A stretch of 64,000 nt of DNA from Schlesneria sp. DSM 10557 (lineage in GTDB: Bacteria > Planctomycetota > Planctomycetia > Planctomycetales > Planctomycetaceae), in assembly GCF_041860085.1 (NCBI RefSeq), contig NZ_CP124747.1, forward strand, positions 3,472,001 to 3,536,000. Direction: 5' to 3'. The notes under the pieces are model-generated. The model did not search any database. It worked only from the letters and a program-made list of their open reading frames with translations, and was not told the origin of the DNA. Both the position numbers and the translations under genes were made by a program. Positions 35,581 through 44,751 of the stretch are shown in pieces. Position 1 is the stretch's first letter, and each line of letters starts with the position of its first letter.

Positions 35581-37029
35581 ATGCACTTTTCGAGCCTTCA
35601 GAACTTTCAGAACTACCTGCTGAAAACCAAACTGGTTGACCCGACGCAACTGCAACAGTGTATGGTTCGCTTGCAGTCGCGCGGACAAAGCATTGACGGC
35701 CTGATCCGGGAACTGGAAGCCGCCCATGCGCTGACACCTTACCAGGTCGCAAAGCTGCTGAAGCGCGACCTCGAAGGACTCTTACTGGGCAAGTTCAAAC
35801 TGCTCTATCGCAACGCATCAGGCAGCTTCGCGAGGGTATTTCGCGGATGCAATGTCGAAGACGGACAAATGGTGGGAATCAAGGTCCTCCGGTCCCGCTG
35901 GGCCGAAGACCCCAAGAAGGTGACGTTGTTCAAACGGGAAGGGGAACTGGGCAAGCGACTGAAGCATAAGAACATTGTTCCCATCTTCGACGTCGGATCC
36001 GATGGAAATCAGCACTTTCTGACGATGGAGTTCGTGGAAGGTGGCAACTTCCGTGAATTGCTCAAAGCTCGCTCGAAATTCTCTCCGGAAGAAGCAACTC
36101 GCTACGCACTCGATATCGCTGAAGGACTCGACTACGCGGCGGGATTCGGAATTACACACCGAGATCTGAAGCTGACGAACGTCCTGCTGAGCGCTCAAGG
36201 GGTTGCCAAGCTCGTCGACTTCGGACTGGCCGGACAAGATGCCTCCCTCCAGTCTTTCGAGGACGAAGTCGATCGCGCGATCGAGTATGCCACGCTCGAA
36301 CGTGGAAGCGGAGCACCGGATAACGATCCCCGCAGCGATCTCTATTTCCTGGGTGCGATGTATTACGAATTACTGACGGGGACGGCCCCCTACCCTCCCA
36401 CCAAGAATAAGGATGAACGTCGCCAGTTCAGCCGCTATCGGGATGTTCAGTCAATTCAGGAAGTGGATCCATCACTCCCTTCCAGCATTGTTCGCATTGT
36501 GGACAAACTGATGCAGATCAGTCCTTCACAGCGGTATCAGACCCCCGCCGCCGTTGCTGTCGATCTGCGACTGGCGCTCTCCGAACTCAACCCTGCCGCC
36601 TACGAAGCCCCTGCCCCTCCTGCTCCACCCAAACCGGTTGCTCCCGCCGTCCTTTGCGTTGAGGACCGACCGCGGCAGCAGGACTCGCTACGGCAGTACT
36701 TTTCCAAACACGGCTACCGCGTGCTGCTTCTGCGTGACTTCGACCGGGCCTTGAACCGCCTCCGCGCCGATCCTCCCAAGGGCCTGGTGTTGATGGGCGA
36801 GTCCCTGGGCCCCGATATTGCTGCCTGTTATGACAAGGCAATCGCCACCTGCAAAACGTCTGGGACTGCGATTGCGCTGGTCCTGTCTAAAGGCCAGGTC
36901 AGCATGAAAGACAGCCTCGCCGAGACGGAATGCTCACGCGTGCTGTCTGAACAACCCGTCACGCTGCGAAGCATTCGTAAGGCACTGGAAGACGTCTGGA
37001 ACGTCTCGGCTGATCAGAAAAAAGAATAA
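35581..37029 (+). CDS. Ser/Thr protein kinase fused to a degenerate receiver domain
   Basis: 482 residues. An N-terminal helical part (1-60) resembles other planctomycete kinases. The kinase domain has Lys in GIKVLRS (101), HRDLKLTN (193-200, with Leu for the usual Pro) and DFGLAG (213-218); its glycine loop is worn (NASGSFARVF) and APE is not clear. A Pro-rich linker (APAPPAPPKPVAPA, about 343-355) leads to a receiver-like domain at 356-476 (VLCVEDRPRQQD, GLVLMGESLG, LVLSKGQ). There the phospho-accepting Asp is replaced by Gly (about 406), while the later Lys (about 437) remains. It cannot be a normal phosphorelay receiver. A cytoplasmic sensor-like role is inferred. Confidence 0.85.
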   Translation: MHFSSLQNFQNYLLKTKLVDPTQLQQCMVRLQSRGQSIDGLIRELEAAHALTPYQVAKLLKRDLEGLLLGKFKLLYRNASGSFARVFRGCNVEDGQMVGIKVLRSRWAEDPKKVTLFKREGELGKRLKHKNIVPIFDVGSDGNQHFLTMEFVEGGNFRELLKARSKFSPEEATRYALDIAEGLDYAAGFGITHRDLKLTNVLLSAQGVAKLVDFGLAGQDASLQSFEDEVDRAIEYATLERGSGAPDNDPRSDLYFLGAMYYELLTGTAPYPPTKNKDERRQFSRYRDVQSIQEVDPSLPSSIVRIVDKLMQISPSQRYQTPAAVAVDLRLALSELNPAAYEAPAPPAPPKPVAPAVLCVEDRPRQQDSLRQYFSKHGYRVLLLRDFDRALNRLRADPPKGLVLMGESLGPDIAACYDKAIATCKTSGTAIALVLSKGQVSMKDSLAETECSRVLSEQPVTLRSIRKALEDVWNVSADQKKE

Positions 37030-37109
37030 GTCTGAGCGACATCGCACAGCCATGCCGTATTGCGACGGGCGTCGCCCGGACATGAACTTGCCTGGACGAT
37101 CAAACCTCA

Positions 37110-37151
37110 ATAAAAAGCATCGACGGTCCCGGCAAGGACACCGTCGATGCT
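37110..37151 (-). terminator. Intrinsic terminator of ileS
   Basis: Perfect 12-bp inverted repeat AGCATCGACGGT (37116-37127) and ACCGTCGATGCT (37140-37151). Read on the minus strand it ends in TTTTTA, just after the ileS stop codon. Confidence 0.87.
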
Positions 37152-37215
37152 CTAGCGAAAGCACTCACCGAGATCCCCGTGTCGTGTGCCGAACACCGGG
37201 ATCTCTTCCATTCCA

Positions 37216-40200
37216 CTACACTGTTTCGATGCCGATCGAGACTTTGACATCTCCCACCGTCACGGGCGAAACCTCGGCGGGAAGGGTTTCCGTCCGATCG
37301 AGGCTGTCCGCTAGCGTCTCTCCGCGAATCAGATCACCCCACTCAACCAGAGCCTCGGCGACCTGTTGGTCGTCGCTGGCGTACTGCACGCGGATACGAC
37401 TTTCGATTTCGAGATTCGCATCTTTGCGCAGTTGCTGTACCTGACGAATGAAGTCGCGAGCCATCCCCTCTCGGATCAGGGCCGGTGTCAATTCGGTCGA
37501 CAGGGCGAGCTGGATTCCACGGTCATCGGCACACACCCATCCGGTGGCCTGCTCGGTCCCGACCTGAACGTCTTCCGGGTTGAGCGTGATTTCATGCCCA
37601 TCGAGTGTCAACGTAATTGTCTGCCCCGAGCGAAGCGGAGCCAGAGTCTCGGAATCGACCGTTGGCAGTTTCTCCTTCAGGAAGTTCAGCAACTTGCCGT
37701 AGCGTGGCCCCAGCGTCTTCAGGTTGACCTTGTAAACGTACTTAACGATGTCAGCCAGCGATTCACAGATCGAGACCACCTTCACGTTCAGCTCATCACG
37801 AATCAGATCCGTCAGTCGCTTGATCGCTTCCTGTTGATCAGGACTACTGGTCGAGACGCGCAGTTCCTGAAGCGGTTGCCGAACTCGCTGATCGGCCTCG
37901 TCACGCAGTTTGTGTCCGAGTCGCACCACAGTCTGCGCGGCCGCCATCCGCTTATTCAGCTCCAGATCCAGCTTGGAAGCGTCCTGTTGAGGATACTCGC
38001 ACAAGTGTACCGAATCAGGGACCGACGAACTCGTTGCACCGTCCCCATTCGAGACACCTGCCAGGTTCTGGTACATCCGTTCGGACAAGAACGGAATCAG
38101 CGGGGCCAGCAGCTTGGTCAGTGTCGTCAGCACTTCATACAGCGTCTGGTAGGCGGCGAGTTTGTCGTTGTCTCCTGCGTCTTTCGACCGCCAGAAACGA
38201 CGTCGGTTCAAGCGGATATACCACGACGAAAGATCGTCGATGAATGCCGCCGCCTGTCGTGCCGCTTCGGGGGTGTTGTAGTCTTCCAGTGCGGCTCGCA
38301 TCCCGCCAATCAGGGCCTGCAGGTTCGACAAGAGCCAGCGATCGATTTCCGGCCGCTCGCTAACAGGGACAAGAGGGGCCTGTGGATTGAACTCGTCCAG
38401 CCGGGCATAGTTCACGAAAAATGCGTAGCTGTTCCACAGTGGGATCAGCACCATTCGCCGCGTCTCATCCGCGGGAGCACTCGTGACGAGATGCGTTTTG
38501 ACACCGTCAATGGTCACATCCGTAGTCCCCACGGGCGTTTCCAGCGTCACAGGCTGATCGGGATGCCTTGTTCCGAACCGCAGATCGGAAGCGGGATTCT
38601 GCGCCAGATACATCCAGCGCATGGTATCAACGCCAATCTGCTCGGCCGCTTCCTCGAACCAGATCGCGGTTCCGTCCGACTTGTGCATCGGTTTGCCCGC
38701 TTCGTTCATGACCAGCCGGTGCCCCAGCAGGGTCTTGAACGGCCGCTTCTCTTCCGGATCCTGCGTTCGATCCCAGTTCATCATCGTTCCCATGGAAAGG
38801 AGCGAATAGAACCAGTTACGGAACTGGCCGGGGAAGCATTCTGTCACAAAGTCAGCGGGGTACCACTTCCGCCAGTACTCGGGATGAGTGTTGAAACCCA
38901 ACGTACTGAACGACACGATTCCCGCGTCCAGCCAGGGATTCCCCACGTCCGGAATTCGTGACAACGTCGCGCCGGTTTTCTGGCTACGGATTTTGACCAG
39001 GTCGATCCACGGCTTGTGCGGGGTGTGCCCCTCGAATTCGTCCCAGCCTTCGACGGCGCGCTCTTTCAGCTCTGCCAGGGATCCAATGACTTCGAAATCA
39101 GTTGGATCTTCGGGATTGATCCAGATCGGCAGCGCCAGACCCCAGAACCGCTTCTTGGAAATCATCCAGTCGCGCATGTTCGTGAGCCATTCACGTTCAC
39201 GCTCGCCCCCCTGGATACTGTCGGGAAGCCAGCGGATCTTGTCCGTGACCTGCATGATCTCGTCACGCCAGTCCATATCAATGAACCACTCATCGACCAG
39301 ACGAAATACCAGCTCATCACCGGTTCGCCAGCAGAACGGATAAATGTGCGGATATTTTTCGTCCGCAACCAGCAAGTGCCGTTCTTTCAGTCGCGTCAGT
39401 ACCAGATCAATCGTGGCGGGATCGGTCGCTTCGCGTCCGGTGTACTCGCCAAAGCCTTCGATAAAGCGGCCGTCTTCGCCGAGGGGCGCAATCCCGACAA
39501 GGCCCGTCGCCACGCCGAGCTGATGGTCGACATCACCGCAACCGGGAGCGATATGAACAATGCCTGTTCCCTCACCCGCGACAACGTTTGCATTCCCTTT
39601 GAAGTCGCGTCCGCCATCGATGACTCGGTGACAGATGACGCCCGACTTATCGGCCAACTTGGGATCGAACGGGACACCCCCCGAGGCGGACTGCGCGGGG
39701 AGATCGTCGAACGGACCGGCATATTGCCAGCCGATCATCTCGGCCCCCTTGATCGTCCCTTCGATCTCGTACCCGCCGATCTCTTTGAAGAACTGACCGA
39801 TCGTCTTGAGCTTGGGAACTCCCTGCGGCCACGTCCACTCGGGTCGTCCGAAACCTTCCTTGAACTCTTTCGCCAGACGCTGGAAATCGAGGTTATCCTT
39901 GGCGAAGTAGTAAATTCCGCCGTCCCGTTTGGATCGCAGCTTCACGTAGTCCAGATCGGGATTCACGGCCGCCGCGACATTGCTGGTCAGCGTCCAGGGG
40001 GTCGTCGTCCAGATCAGCAGGTATTCCTGGTCCTTTTCTCCCACAGCGGGAGCCGCCCCGTTGCGCAGCACCGGGAACCGGACGAAGCAACTGCGATGGA
40101 CCGTCAGCTTGCGGCCGTCGGCGACTTCCATCTGGCTGTAGGCACTACCGCCCCGACCAGACCAGGGCATCACATCGTGTCCGCGATAGACCTTGCCACG

Positions 40201-40842
40201 TTCGAAACATTTCTTGAGGAACGTCCAGATCGTCTCATTATTCTCGGTTGAGAACGTGAAGTAGCTCCCCCCCCAGTCGGGATTTCCCAGTTTGGCAACA
40301 ATCGCCTCGGCGTGATCCTTGATGACGGCAGCCGGCTGTTTTGGCGGAGTGAACTCCACCACCTGGTCCGTACCGATCGCTTCGGCCAGTTTTCGTAACT
40401 GGTCAGGATCGTCCCATTCCATCCAGTAACCAAGGCGGATTGATTGCTCGGTCTGGATCGCGGCGTACTTCAGGACCCGCTGCTTACAGGCCTGCACAAA
40501 CTTATCAATGCCGAACGATTCGATCTGGCTTTTCGCGCCGAGACCAAGCTGCTTCTCGACTTCGACTTCGACCCAGAGTCCCTGACAGTCGAAACCGTTC
40601 TGGTAGCGCAGATCACGGCCGTTCATCGCCCAGTAACGCTGAAACGTGTCTTTATATGTTCGTCCCCAGGCGTGGTGCACACCCATGGGGTTATTGGCAG
40701 TGATCGGCCCATCCAGAAAGCTCCAGGGAGTTTTGCCGGCGATCTGGCGTCTCAATCTGGCGAAAATCGATCGTTCGTTCCAAAGCTTGAGAACTTCATG
40801 CTCACCTCGAACAAACTCCGCGTCGCCTACTTTTTGAAACAT
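37216..40842 (-). CDS. ileS: Isoleucyl-tRNA synthetase with altered HIGH and KMSKS motifs
   Basis: 1208 residues from the ATG at 40842. Class I IleRS order is clear: synthetic core, CP1 editing insert around 200-400 ([13 protein letters not shown]), DGTAIWFEE after the second signature, anticodon-binding helices, and a C-terminal extension typical of IleRS type 2. The HIGH region reads [15 protein letters not shown], so the usual HxGH becomes GVHH at 54-57. The KMSKS region reads MHKSDGT at 719-725. Surrounding residues DGPITANNP and [21 protein letters not shown] align with IleRS, so the identity is not in doubt. An upstream TTG at 40851 is possible but ATG is preferred. Confidence 0.93.
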   Translation of the reverse strand: MFQKVGDAEFVRGEHEVLKLWNERSIFARLRRQIAGKTPWSFLDGPITANNPMGVHHAWGRTYKDTFQRYWAMNGRDLRYQNGFDCQGLWVEVEVEKQLGLGAKSQIESFGIDKFVQACKQRVLKYAAIQTEQSIRLGYWMEWDDPDQLRKLAEAIGTDQVVEFTPPKQPAAVIKDHAEAIVAKLGNPDWGGSYFTFSTENNETIWTFLKKCFERGKVYRGHDVMPWSGRGGSAYSQMEVADGRKLTVHRSCFVRFPVLRNGAAPAVGEKDQEYLLIWTTTPWTLTSNVAAAVNPDLDYVKLRSKRDGGIYYFAKDNLDFQRLAKEFKEGFGRPEWTWPQGVPKLKTIGQFFKEIGGYEIEGTIKGAEMIGWQYAGPFDDLPAQSASGGVPFDPKLADKSGVICHRVIDGGRDFKGNANVVAGEGTGIVHIAPGCGDVDHQLGVATGLVGIAPLGEDGRFIEGFGEYTGREATDPATIDLVLTRLKERHLLVADEKYPHIYPFCWRTGDELVFRLVDEWFIDMDWRDEIMQVTDKIRWLPDSIQGGEREREWLTNMRDWMISKKRFWGLALPIWINPEDPTDFEVIGSLAELKERAVEGWDEFEGHTPHKPWIDLVKIRSQKTGATLSRIPDVGNPWLDAGIVSFSTLGFNTHPEYWRKWYPADFVTECFPGQFRNWFYSLLSMGTMMNWDRTQDPEEKRPFKTLLGHRLVMNEAGKPMHKSDGTAIWFEEAAEQIGVDTMRWMYLAQNPASDLRFGTRHPDQPVTLETPVGTTDVTIDGVKTHLVTSAPADETRRMVLIPLWNSYAFFVNYARLDEFNPQAPLVPVSERPEIDRWLLSNLQALIGGMRAALEDYNTPEAARQAAAFIDDLSSWYIRLNRRRFWRSKDAGDNDKLAAYQTLYEVLTTLTKLLAPLIPFLSERMYQNLAGVSNGDGATSSSVPDSVHLCEYPQQDASKLDLELNKRMAAAQTVVRLGHKLRDEADQRVRQPLQELRVSTSSPDQQEAIKRLTDLIRDELNVKVVSICESLADIVKYVYKVNLKTLGPRYGKLLNFLKEKLPTVDSETLAPLRSGQTITLTLDGHEITLNPEDVQVGTEQATGWVCADDRGIQLALSTELTPALIREGMARDFIRQVQQLRKDANLEIESRIRVQYASDDQQVAEALVEWGDLIRGETLADSLDRTETLPAEVSPVTVGDVKVSIGIETV

Positions 40843-41103
40843 GATCTTCAAAATCCTTTGCCGTCACAAAAAACCGATAACCAGGATGATCGGTCTGGAA
40901 CAAGAGTTGTATCCGCACCGCGACCGCTTCACAAAGTCAGCCGAATCCGGACCGATCGCGGAAAATCGGAAAAATGCGGCTCCCTAGCCCATTTCCGCCT
41001 CCAACCGTCGCACTGGCCGACAGTTCCCAGCGTGAGAATTTTCTGCGAAGGGCATCTCTTGCCGGGCCAGACTGGGATCGACCTTCTACCTGCATCCCGC
41101 CTG

Positions 41104-42258
41104 TCACATCTTCATGCGACGGAAATCCGACGGGGAAACTCCCTCTTTCCGTTTGAATGCGGCACTGAAGTAATCAACGGTCGAATATCCACAACGTCGG
41201 GCGACATCCGCGATCGGAAGTTCGCTCTCGGCGAGCATTCGACGGGCTCGTTCCATCCGGATTCGGGTGATCTCGTGATGGGGACTGCGGCCAATAAATT
41301 CACGAAATGCCGTCTCCAGAGCGGTTCGTGACATGGGTACCAGTTTCAGCACATCCTCGACGTTAATACCATCACAGGCATGCTGCTGGATAAAGCGGAA
41401 GGCGAGACCCACGAAGGGATCCGCTCCCGCTGCGCTGTTGGTCGAGCGACGGGATTCGATCCCCAGTGGTTCCACCCGAACGGGCTTTGACGATCCGTTT
41501 TTCCCGGACATCAACTGGCTCAGAATCTCGGCAGACTCGTAACCGATTTTCTCGGTGTTGGTCGAGACGCTCGTCAACGTGGGATAGCTCAACTCACACA
41601 GCAATTCGTCATTGTTCACCCCGATCACGGCAACCTGATTGGGAACGGAAAGCCCTGCTGCATGGCAGCATCGGAGCAGCAGATTTCCGCAGACGTCGTT
41701 GGCCGACATGATGGCCACAGGATGGGGAAGACTGGTGATCCAGTCCTGAATCCGCTGTAACTCCGCTTCATCCCCGGCTTTCTCGGGATGAGTCAAAAAC
41801 GTGCCGCAATAGGCGAGGTCTTTCTCGGCAATCAGTTTTTGAAAGCAGGTCTCACGCTGGCAGCTCCAGGCGCGTCGAACTGGTCCGAAAAAGGCGAAGT
41901 GGGTATGGCCATTGTTACGAAACTCCTGGACCACCAGTCGAACCACCGACTCATGATTGATCGTGACCCAGGGGACCTGAGGGTCAAAATTGGTGCCGCT
42001 GACATTTACGAAGGGGAGTGACGACGCCTTGATTCGCTGATGGATGTCCCCACACTCGATTCGCGCAATCACACCATCGTAGGAGGACAGATCGTCCAGC
42101 AGCGGCAGCAGGTCGGACGAACGGCCTTCCCGAAGCGTCATCATCCAGTGTCCGTGCGACTGACTGTATGAGGTCACCCCCCGAATCAGCTTCAATGTGA
42201 AAGCGGTCGGAGCTTCGATCAGCAGGAGCACTCGACGGGGAAGTTTTTGATTGGCCAT
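41104..42258 (-). CDS. XylR-family transcription regulator (LacI-like sensor plus AraC HTH)
   Basis: 384 residues. The N-terminal part is a periplasmic-binding-protein-like sensor of the LacI/XylR type (RRVLLLIEAPTAFTLKLIRGV, NDVCGNLLLRCCHAAGLSVPNQVAVIGVNNDELLCELSYPTLTSV). The C-terminal 100 residues are two AraC helix-turn-helices (VEDVLKLVPMSRTALETAFREF, SELPIADVARRCGYSTVDYFSAAFKRKEGVSPSDFRR). This is the XylR organisation, which activates sugar-use genes when a pentose or related sugar binds. It is divergent from the DUF1559 gene at 42807, with phased repeats between them. The ligand cannot be read from sequence. Confidence 0.88.
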   Translation of the reverse strand: MANQKLPRRVLLLIEAPTAFTLKLIRGVTSYSQSHGHWMMTLREGRSSDLLPLLDDLSSYDGVIARIECGDIHQRIKASSLPFVNVSGTNFDPQVPWVTINHESVVRLVVQEFRNNGHTHFAFFGPVRRAWSCQRETCFQKLIAEKDLAYCGTFLTHPEKAGDEAELQRIQDWITSLPHPVAIMSANDVCGNLLLRCCHAAGLSVPNQVAVIGVNNDELLCELSYPTLTSVSTNTEKIGYESAEILSQLMSGKNGSSKPVRVEPLGIESRRSTNSAAGADPFVGLAFRFIQQHACDGINVEDVLKLVPMSRTALETAFREFIGRSPHHEITRIRMERARRMLAESELPIADVARRCGYSTVDYFSAAFKRKEGVSPSDFRRMKM

Positions 42259-42806
42259 AACACCGGATCACAGGAACAGGGTGCTGAATTACAACTCCAT
42301 CGTCTCACAGCCACGCGCGTGCGGCTGATCAAGAGGTGTGGCTGGCAGGATGAGTCACTATGGGTGGCAGCGAATCCGAAACAAAATTTCTCAAACAGTA
42401 CTCCATGACGAATTCAACTTGCCGAATCTGTCATCCCCTGTCATGCGTAACCTGACGAGTCATATTCGACCGTTTTTTCCCGAAATTTTCACTCATGAAA
42501 GGGCTCGATCAGCCTAATCTGACCAGGCTCAGCGCGACTTTCAACGCAATACAAAAAATCACAACTGATTCCGCAAAAAATCACATTCAAACCGTTCGAT
42601 CACTGCGGTAGCGTGGTCCCCCGCTCGAACTGGTGTCGGATTCACCCGCAGCAAGCCAAACACAAAAAGATGCCTCTGGCTTTAAGTCTTACTTCCGGCA
42701 GACCGCCTGGCAGAAGGACTGGGGCGGATTGCCCGTTTTGTAGTTGGATCCCATCCCTGAATCAGTCACCGACAGACGTCATTGTGCGTGAATAAAGGAA
42801 CGGAAC
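42259..42806. other. Divergent intergenic region between XylR-type gene and DUF1559 gene
   Basis: About 550 bp carrying promoters for both directions. The clearest element is the pair of direct repeats at 42552-42585. No small gene was convincing. Confidence 0.5.
42552..42585. promoter_or_regulatory. Phased direct repeats, putative regulator binding site
   Basis: The 12-mer CAAAAAATCACA occurs at 42552-42563 and again at 42574-42585. The repeats are 22 bp apart centre to centre, about two DNA turns, the spacing AraC/XylR-type dimers prefer. They lie between the regulator gene and the DUF1559 gene. Binding is inferred only. Confidence 0.4.
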
Positions 42807-43817
42807 TTGGCAACGACTCAACCACCCGGCAAACGTGTTCAGTCAGGATTTACGCTGATTGAACTGCTGGTTGTCATTGCCATTATCGCCGTGCTGATCG
42901 CCCTGCTGCTTCCCGCAGTGCAGCAGGCTCGTGAAGCGGCTCGTCGGGCTCAGTGCAAGAACAACCTGAAGCAGATCGGCCTGGCCCTGCATAACTATGA
43001 ATCGACATGGAAGGTCTTCCCAACCCATTCGCTGCAGCCGTATGCCGGTCCCCACTGGAAGGATCGCCGTTATAGCTGGTATACCGCGATTCTCCCGCAC
43101 ATCGATCAGGCGAACGTTTACAACATGTACAACGTCAGCCTCGATTGGCATGACGATGACAATATTCTTGCAGTGGAGTCGAACATTCCCGCGTTTCGCT
43201 GCCCCTCTGCGATGACTCGGACCGGGTTTGAGTGGACATCGCTGATCTACTACCCGGATGCCAGTCCAACTGCGACCTTCGCCACATCCCCTCGCAATTT
43301 TTATTACGGAGGGGTCACCGACTACGCCAACATTGCAGGTATCAGCTCGGCTCTGAACAACACACTGAATCCCAAGTTTTCCGACAATACCAACCTTGGA
43401 GTTCTCCGCAGGGATGTCTCACCCCTCTCGTCGGTCACTGATGGGCTCTCCAATACCGTCATGGTCTCGGAATGCGGTAGTCGTCCTCAGCTTTACCAGA
43501 AAGGTGTCCTGGTACCAGAGGGGTCGCCAAAAACGTGGGGGACCACCGCCACCAAACCTTTCCCCACGGGGGGAGTTTGGGCCAGCCATAACAAAGGCTT
43601 CCTGATCGATGGCGCCCAACCTAACGGTTACACCAATTCGCTCGGTCCTTGCGCAATCAACTGTTCCAATGACAGTGAGATTTACTCATTCCATACCGGG
43701 ATGGCTAATGCGCTCATGGGAGATGGCTCTGTCCGCAGTCTGGGTGCATCGACCTCGTTACCGATGCTCATTAGTCTGATCACCAGCAACGGTGGAGAAG
43801 TCATCTCAGAATTCTAA
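42807..43817 (+). CDS. DUF1559 family protein with prepilin-type N-terminus
   Basis: 336 residues. Start is TTG at 42807, supported by AAGGAACGGAAC just before it. The prepilin-type segment [22 protein letters not shown] and QQAREAARRAQCKNNLKQIGLALHNY are canonical DUF1559; the C-terminal box is FHTGMANALMGDGSVRSLG. Compared with the copy at 18232 it is shorter and more typical. The ExbB-like gene starts 43 bp downstream on the same strand, so it might be transcribed with the chelatase module, though DUF1559 genes are so common that this may be chance. Confidence 0.9.
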   Translation: MATTQPPGKRVQSGFTLIELLVVIAIIAVLIALLLPAVQQAREAARRAQCKNNLKQIGLALHNYESTWKVFPTHSLQPYAGPHWKDRRYSWYTAILPHIDQANVYNMYNVSLDWHDDDNILAVESNIPAFRCPSAMTRTGFEWTSLIYYPDASPTATFATSPRNFYYGGVTDYANIAGISSALNNTLNPKFSDNTNLGVLRRDVSPLSSVTDGLSNTVMVSECGSRPQLYQKGVLVPEGSPKTWGTTATKPFPTGGVWASHNKGFLIDGAQPNGYTNSLGPCAINCSNDSEIYSFHTGMANALMGDGSVRSLGASTSLPMLISLITSNGGEVISEF

Positions 43818-43859
43818 GGATGACGCTGGGGGGTTCGTTTTCAGGAATTCTGGAAAAAT

Positions 43860-44411
43860 ATGTTCGACACGATTCAGGCCGTTATCTACCAGTTCTCGAA
43901 CTTCTTACTCTGGCCATGCTGCGTTCTGTTAATCCTCGGGGTGATTCACACGCTGTTTCTGTTCGGCGGGTTTGTCGTCGAAGGTCTGCAGCGGCGAGGT
44001 GCAGCGAAAGCCCTGTCAGACCCGCTCGAGCCTCCTCCCGTGATGAAACGACGCACCGGGATTGCCCAATACATTCGGCAGCGAAACAGCGACCCTGATT
44101 GCTCGGCCTGGCTGGCCCTGGACCGAACCGAATCCGCCTTGGCGGCAACCGTCGACAAGGCTCGCTTCTGGATCCGCGTCGGCCCAGCCCTCGGTCTTGC
44201 CGGTACGCTGATCCCGCTCGGTCCGGCACTGATGGCCCTGGCAGAGAATAATCTCAAGGCGCTCTCGGCCGGGTTGATTCTGGCGTTCGGAACAACAGTA
44301 CTGGGGCTCTTTTCGGGTTCACTCGGTTGGATTATTTCCAGCGCGCAGGAACGCTGGTATCGCCTCGATCTGGCCGAGATCCGCCATGCTTTGGAGCAAC
44401 ACGATGCGTAG
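43860..44411 (+). CDS. MotA/TolQ/ExbB-family proton channel protein
   Basis: 183 residues with three membrane segments: about 13-41 (SNFLLWPCCVLLILGVIHTLFLFGGFV), 106-126 (RVGPALGLAGTLIPLGPALMAL) and 136-160 (SAGLILAFGTTVLGLFSGSLGWIIS). The cytoplasmic loop between helices 1 and 2 is basic. The GPALGLAGTLIPLGPAL segment is the typical ExbB/TolQ/MotA pore region. It is shorter than TolQ and ExbB. The following DUF2149 gene overlaps it by 8 bp, and that overlaps the CobN-like gene by 4 bp: one coupled operon. Such ExbB/DUF2149/CobN sets are known in hmu-type haem operons of Bacteroidetes and in methanogens; the function here is inferred. Confidence 0.88.
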   Translation: MFDTIQAVIYQFSNFLLWPCCVLLILGVIHTLFLFGGFVVEGLQRRGAAKALSDPLEPPPVMKRRTGIAQYIRQRNSDPDCSAWLALDRTESALAATVDKARFWIRVGPALGLAGTLIPLGPALMALAENNLKALSAGLILAFGTTVLGLFSGSLGWIISSAQERWYRLDLAEIRHALEQHDA

Positions 44412-44751
44412 AAATTCCCGCTCGGGACTGGGACTGCTGCGAGGTGGCGGCGAAGATGACCCGCTGGCGGGGGTCGCCAATCTGTTCGACACCGGAATCG
44501 TATTCGCCCTGGGTTTTCTGGTCGCACTGATCAGCGCTCTCAACCTGCTCGCCATGTTCGATCCCGACAGTAAGGTCACCATCACCACTGAACAGGCGGA
44601 TGGAAGCCTTGAGGTGGTCGTGAAGGATGGCCAGAAAACGACTGTCAGACGAGTGACGAAACAAGTCGGCTCCGGTGACGGAACCCGCCTCGGTGTTGCC
44701 TATCGCCTGGCGGATGGCACAGTGATTTACGTACCCGAGAGTAAAGAGTGA
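44404..44751 (+). CDS. DUF2149 protein, probable ExbD/TolR-like partner
   Basis: 115 residues from the ATG at 44404. A Gly/Arg-rich N-terminus (1-20) leads to one membrane segment at about 28-49 (FDTGIVFALGFLVALISALNLL), then a soluble domain of beta character (KVTITTEQADGSLEVVVKDG). The Asp at 29, right where the helix begins, resembles the functional Asp in ExbD (the FID segment). The alignment LFDTGIVFALGFL against that of ExbD is by eye. It overlaps both neighbours, so it is co-translated with the ExbB-like and CobN-like proteins. The proton-carrying role is an inference. Confidence 0.8.
   Translation: MRRNSRSGLGLLRGGGEDDPLAGVANLFDTGIVFALGFLVALISALNLLAMFDPDSKVTITTEQADGSLEVVVKDGQKTTVRRVTKQVGSGDGTRLGVAYRLADGTVIYVPESKE

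Noticed and set aside
37366-38961. 531-codon plus-strand reading frame inside ileS
   Set aside because: It lies entirely opposite ileS, shows no family motif and reads as the shadow of the GC-rich minus-strand gene.
39016-40251. 411-codon plus-strand reading frame inside ileS
   Set aside because: Same reason: antisense to the editing and core domains of ileS, with no motif of its own.
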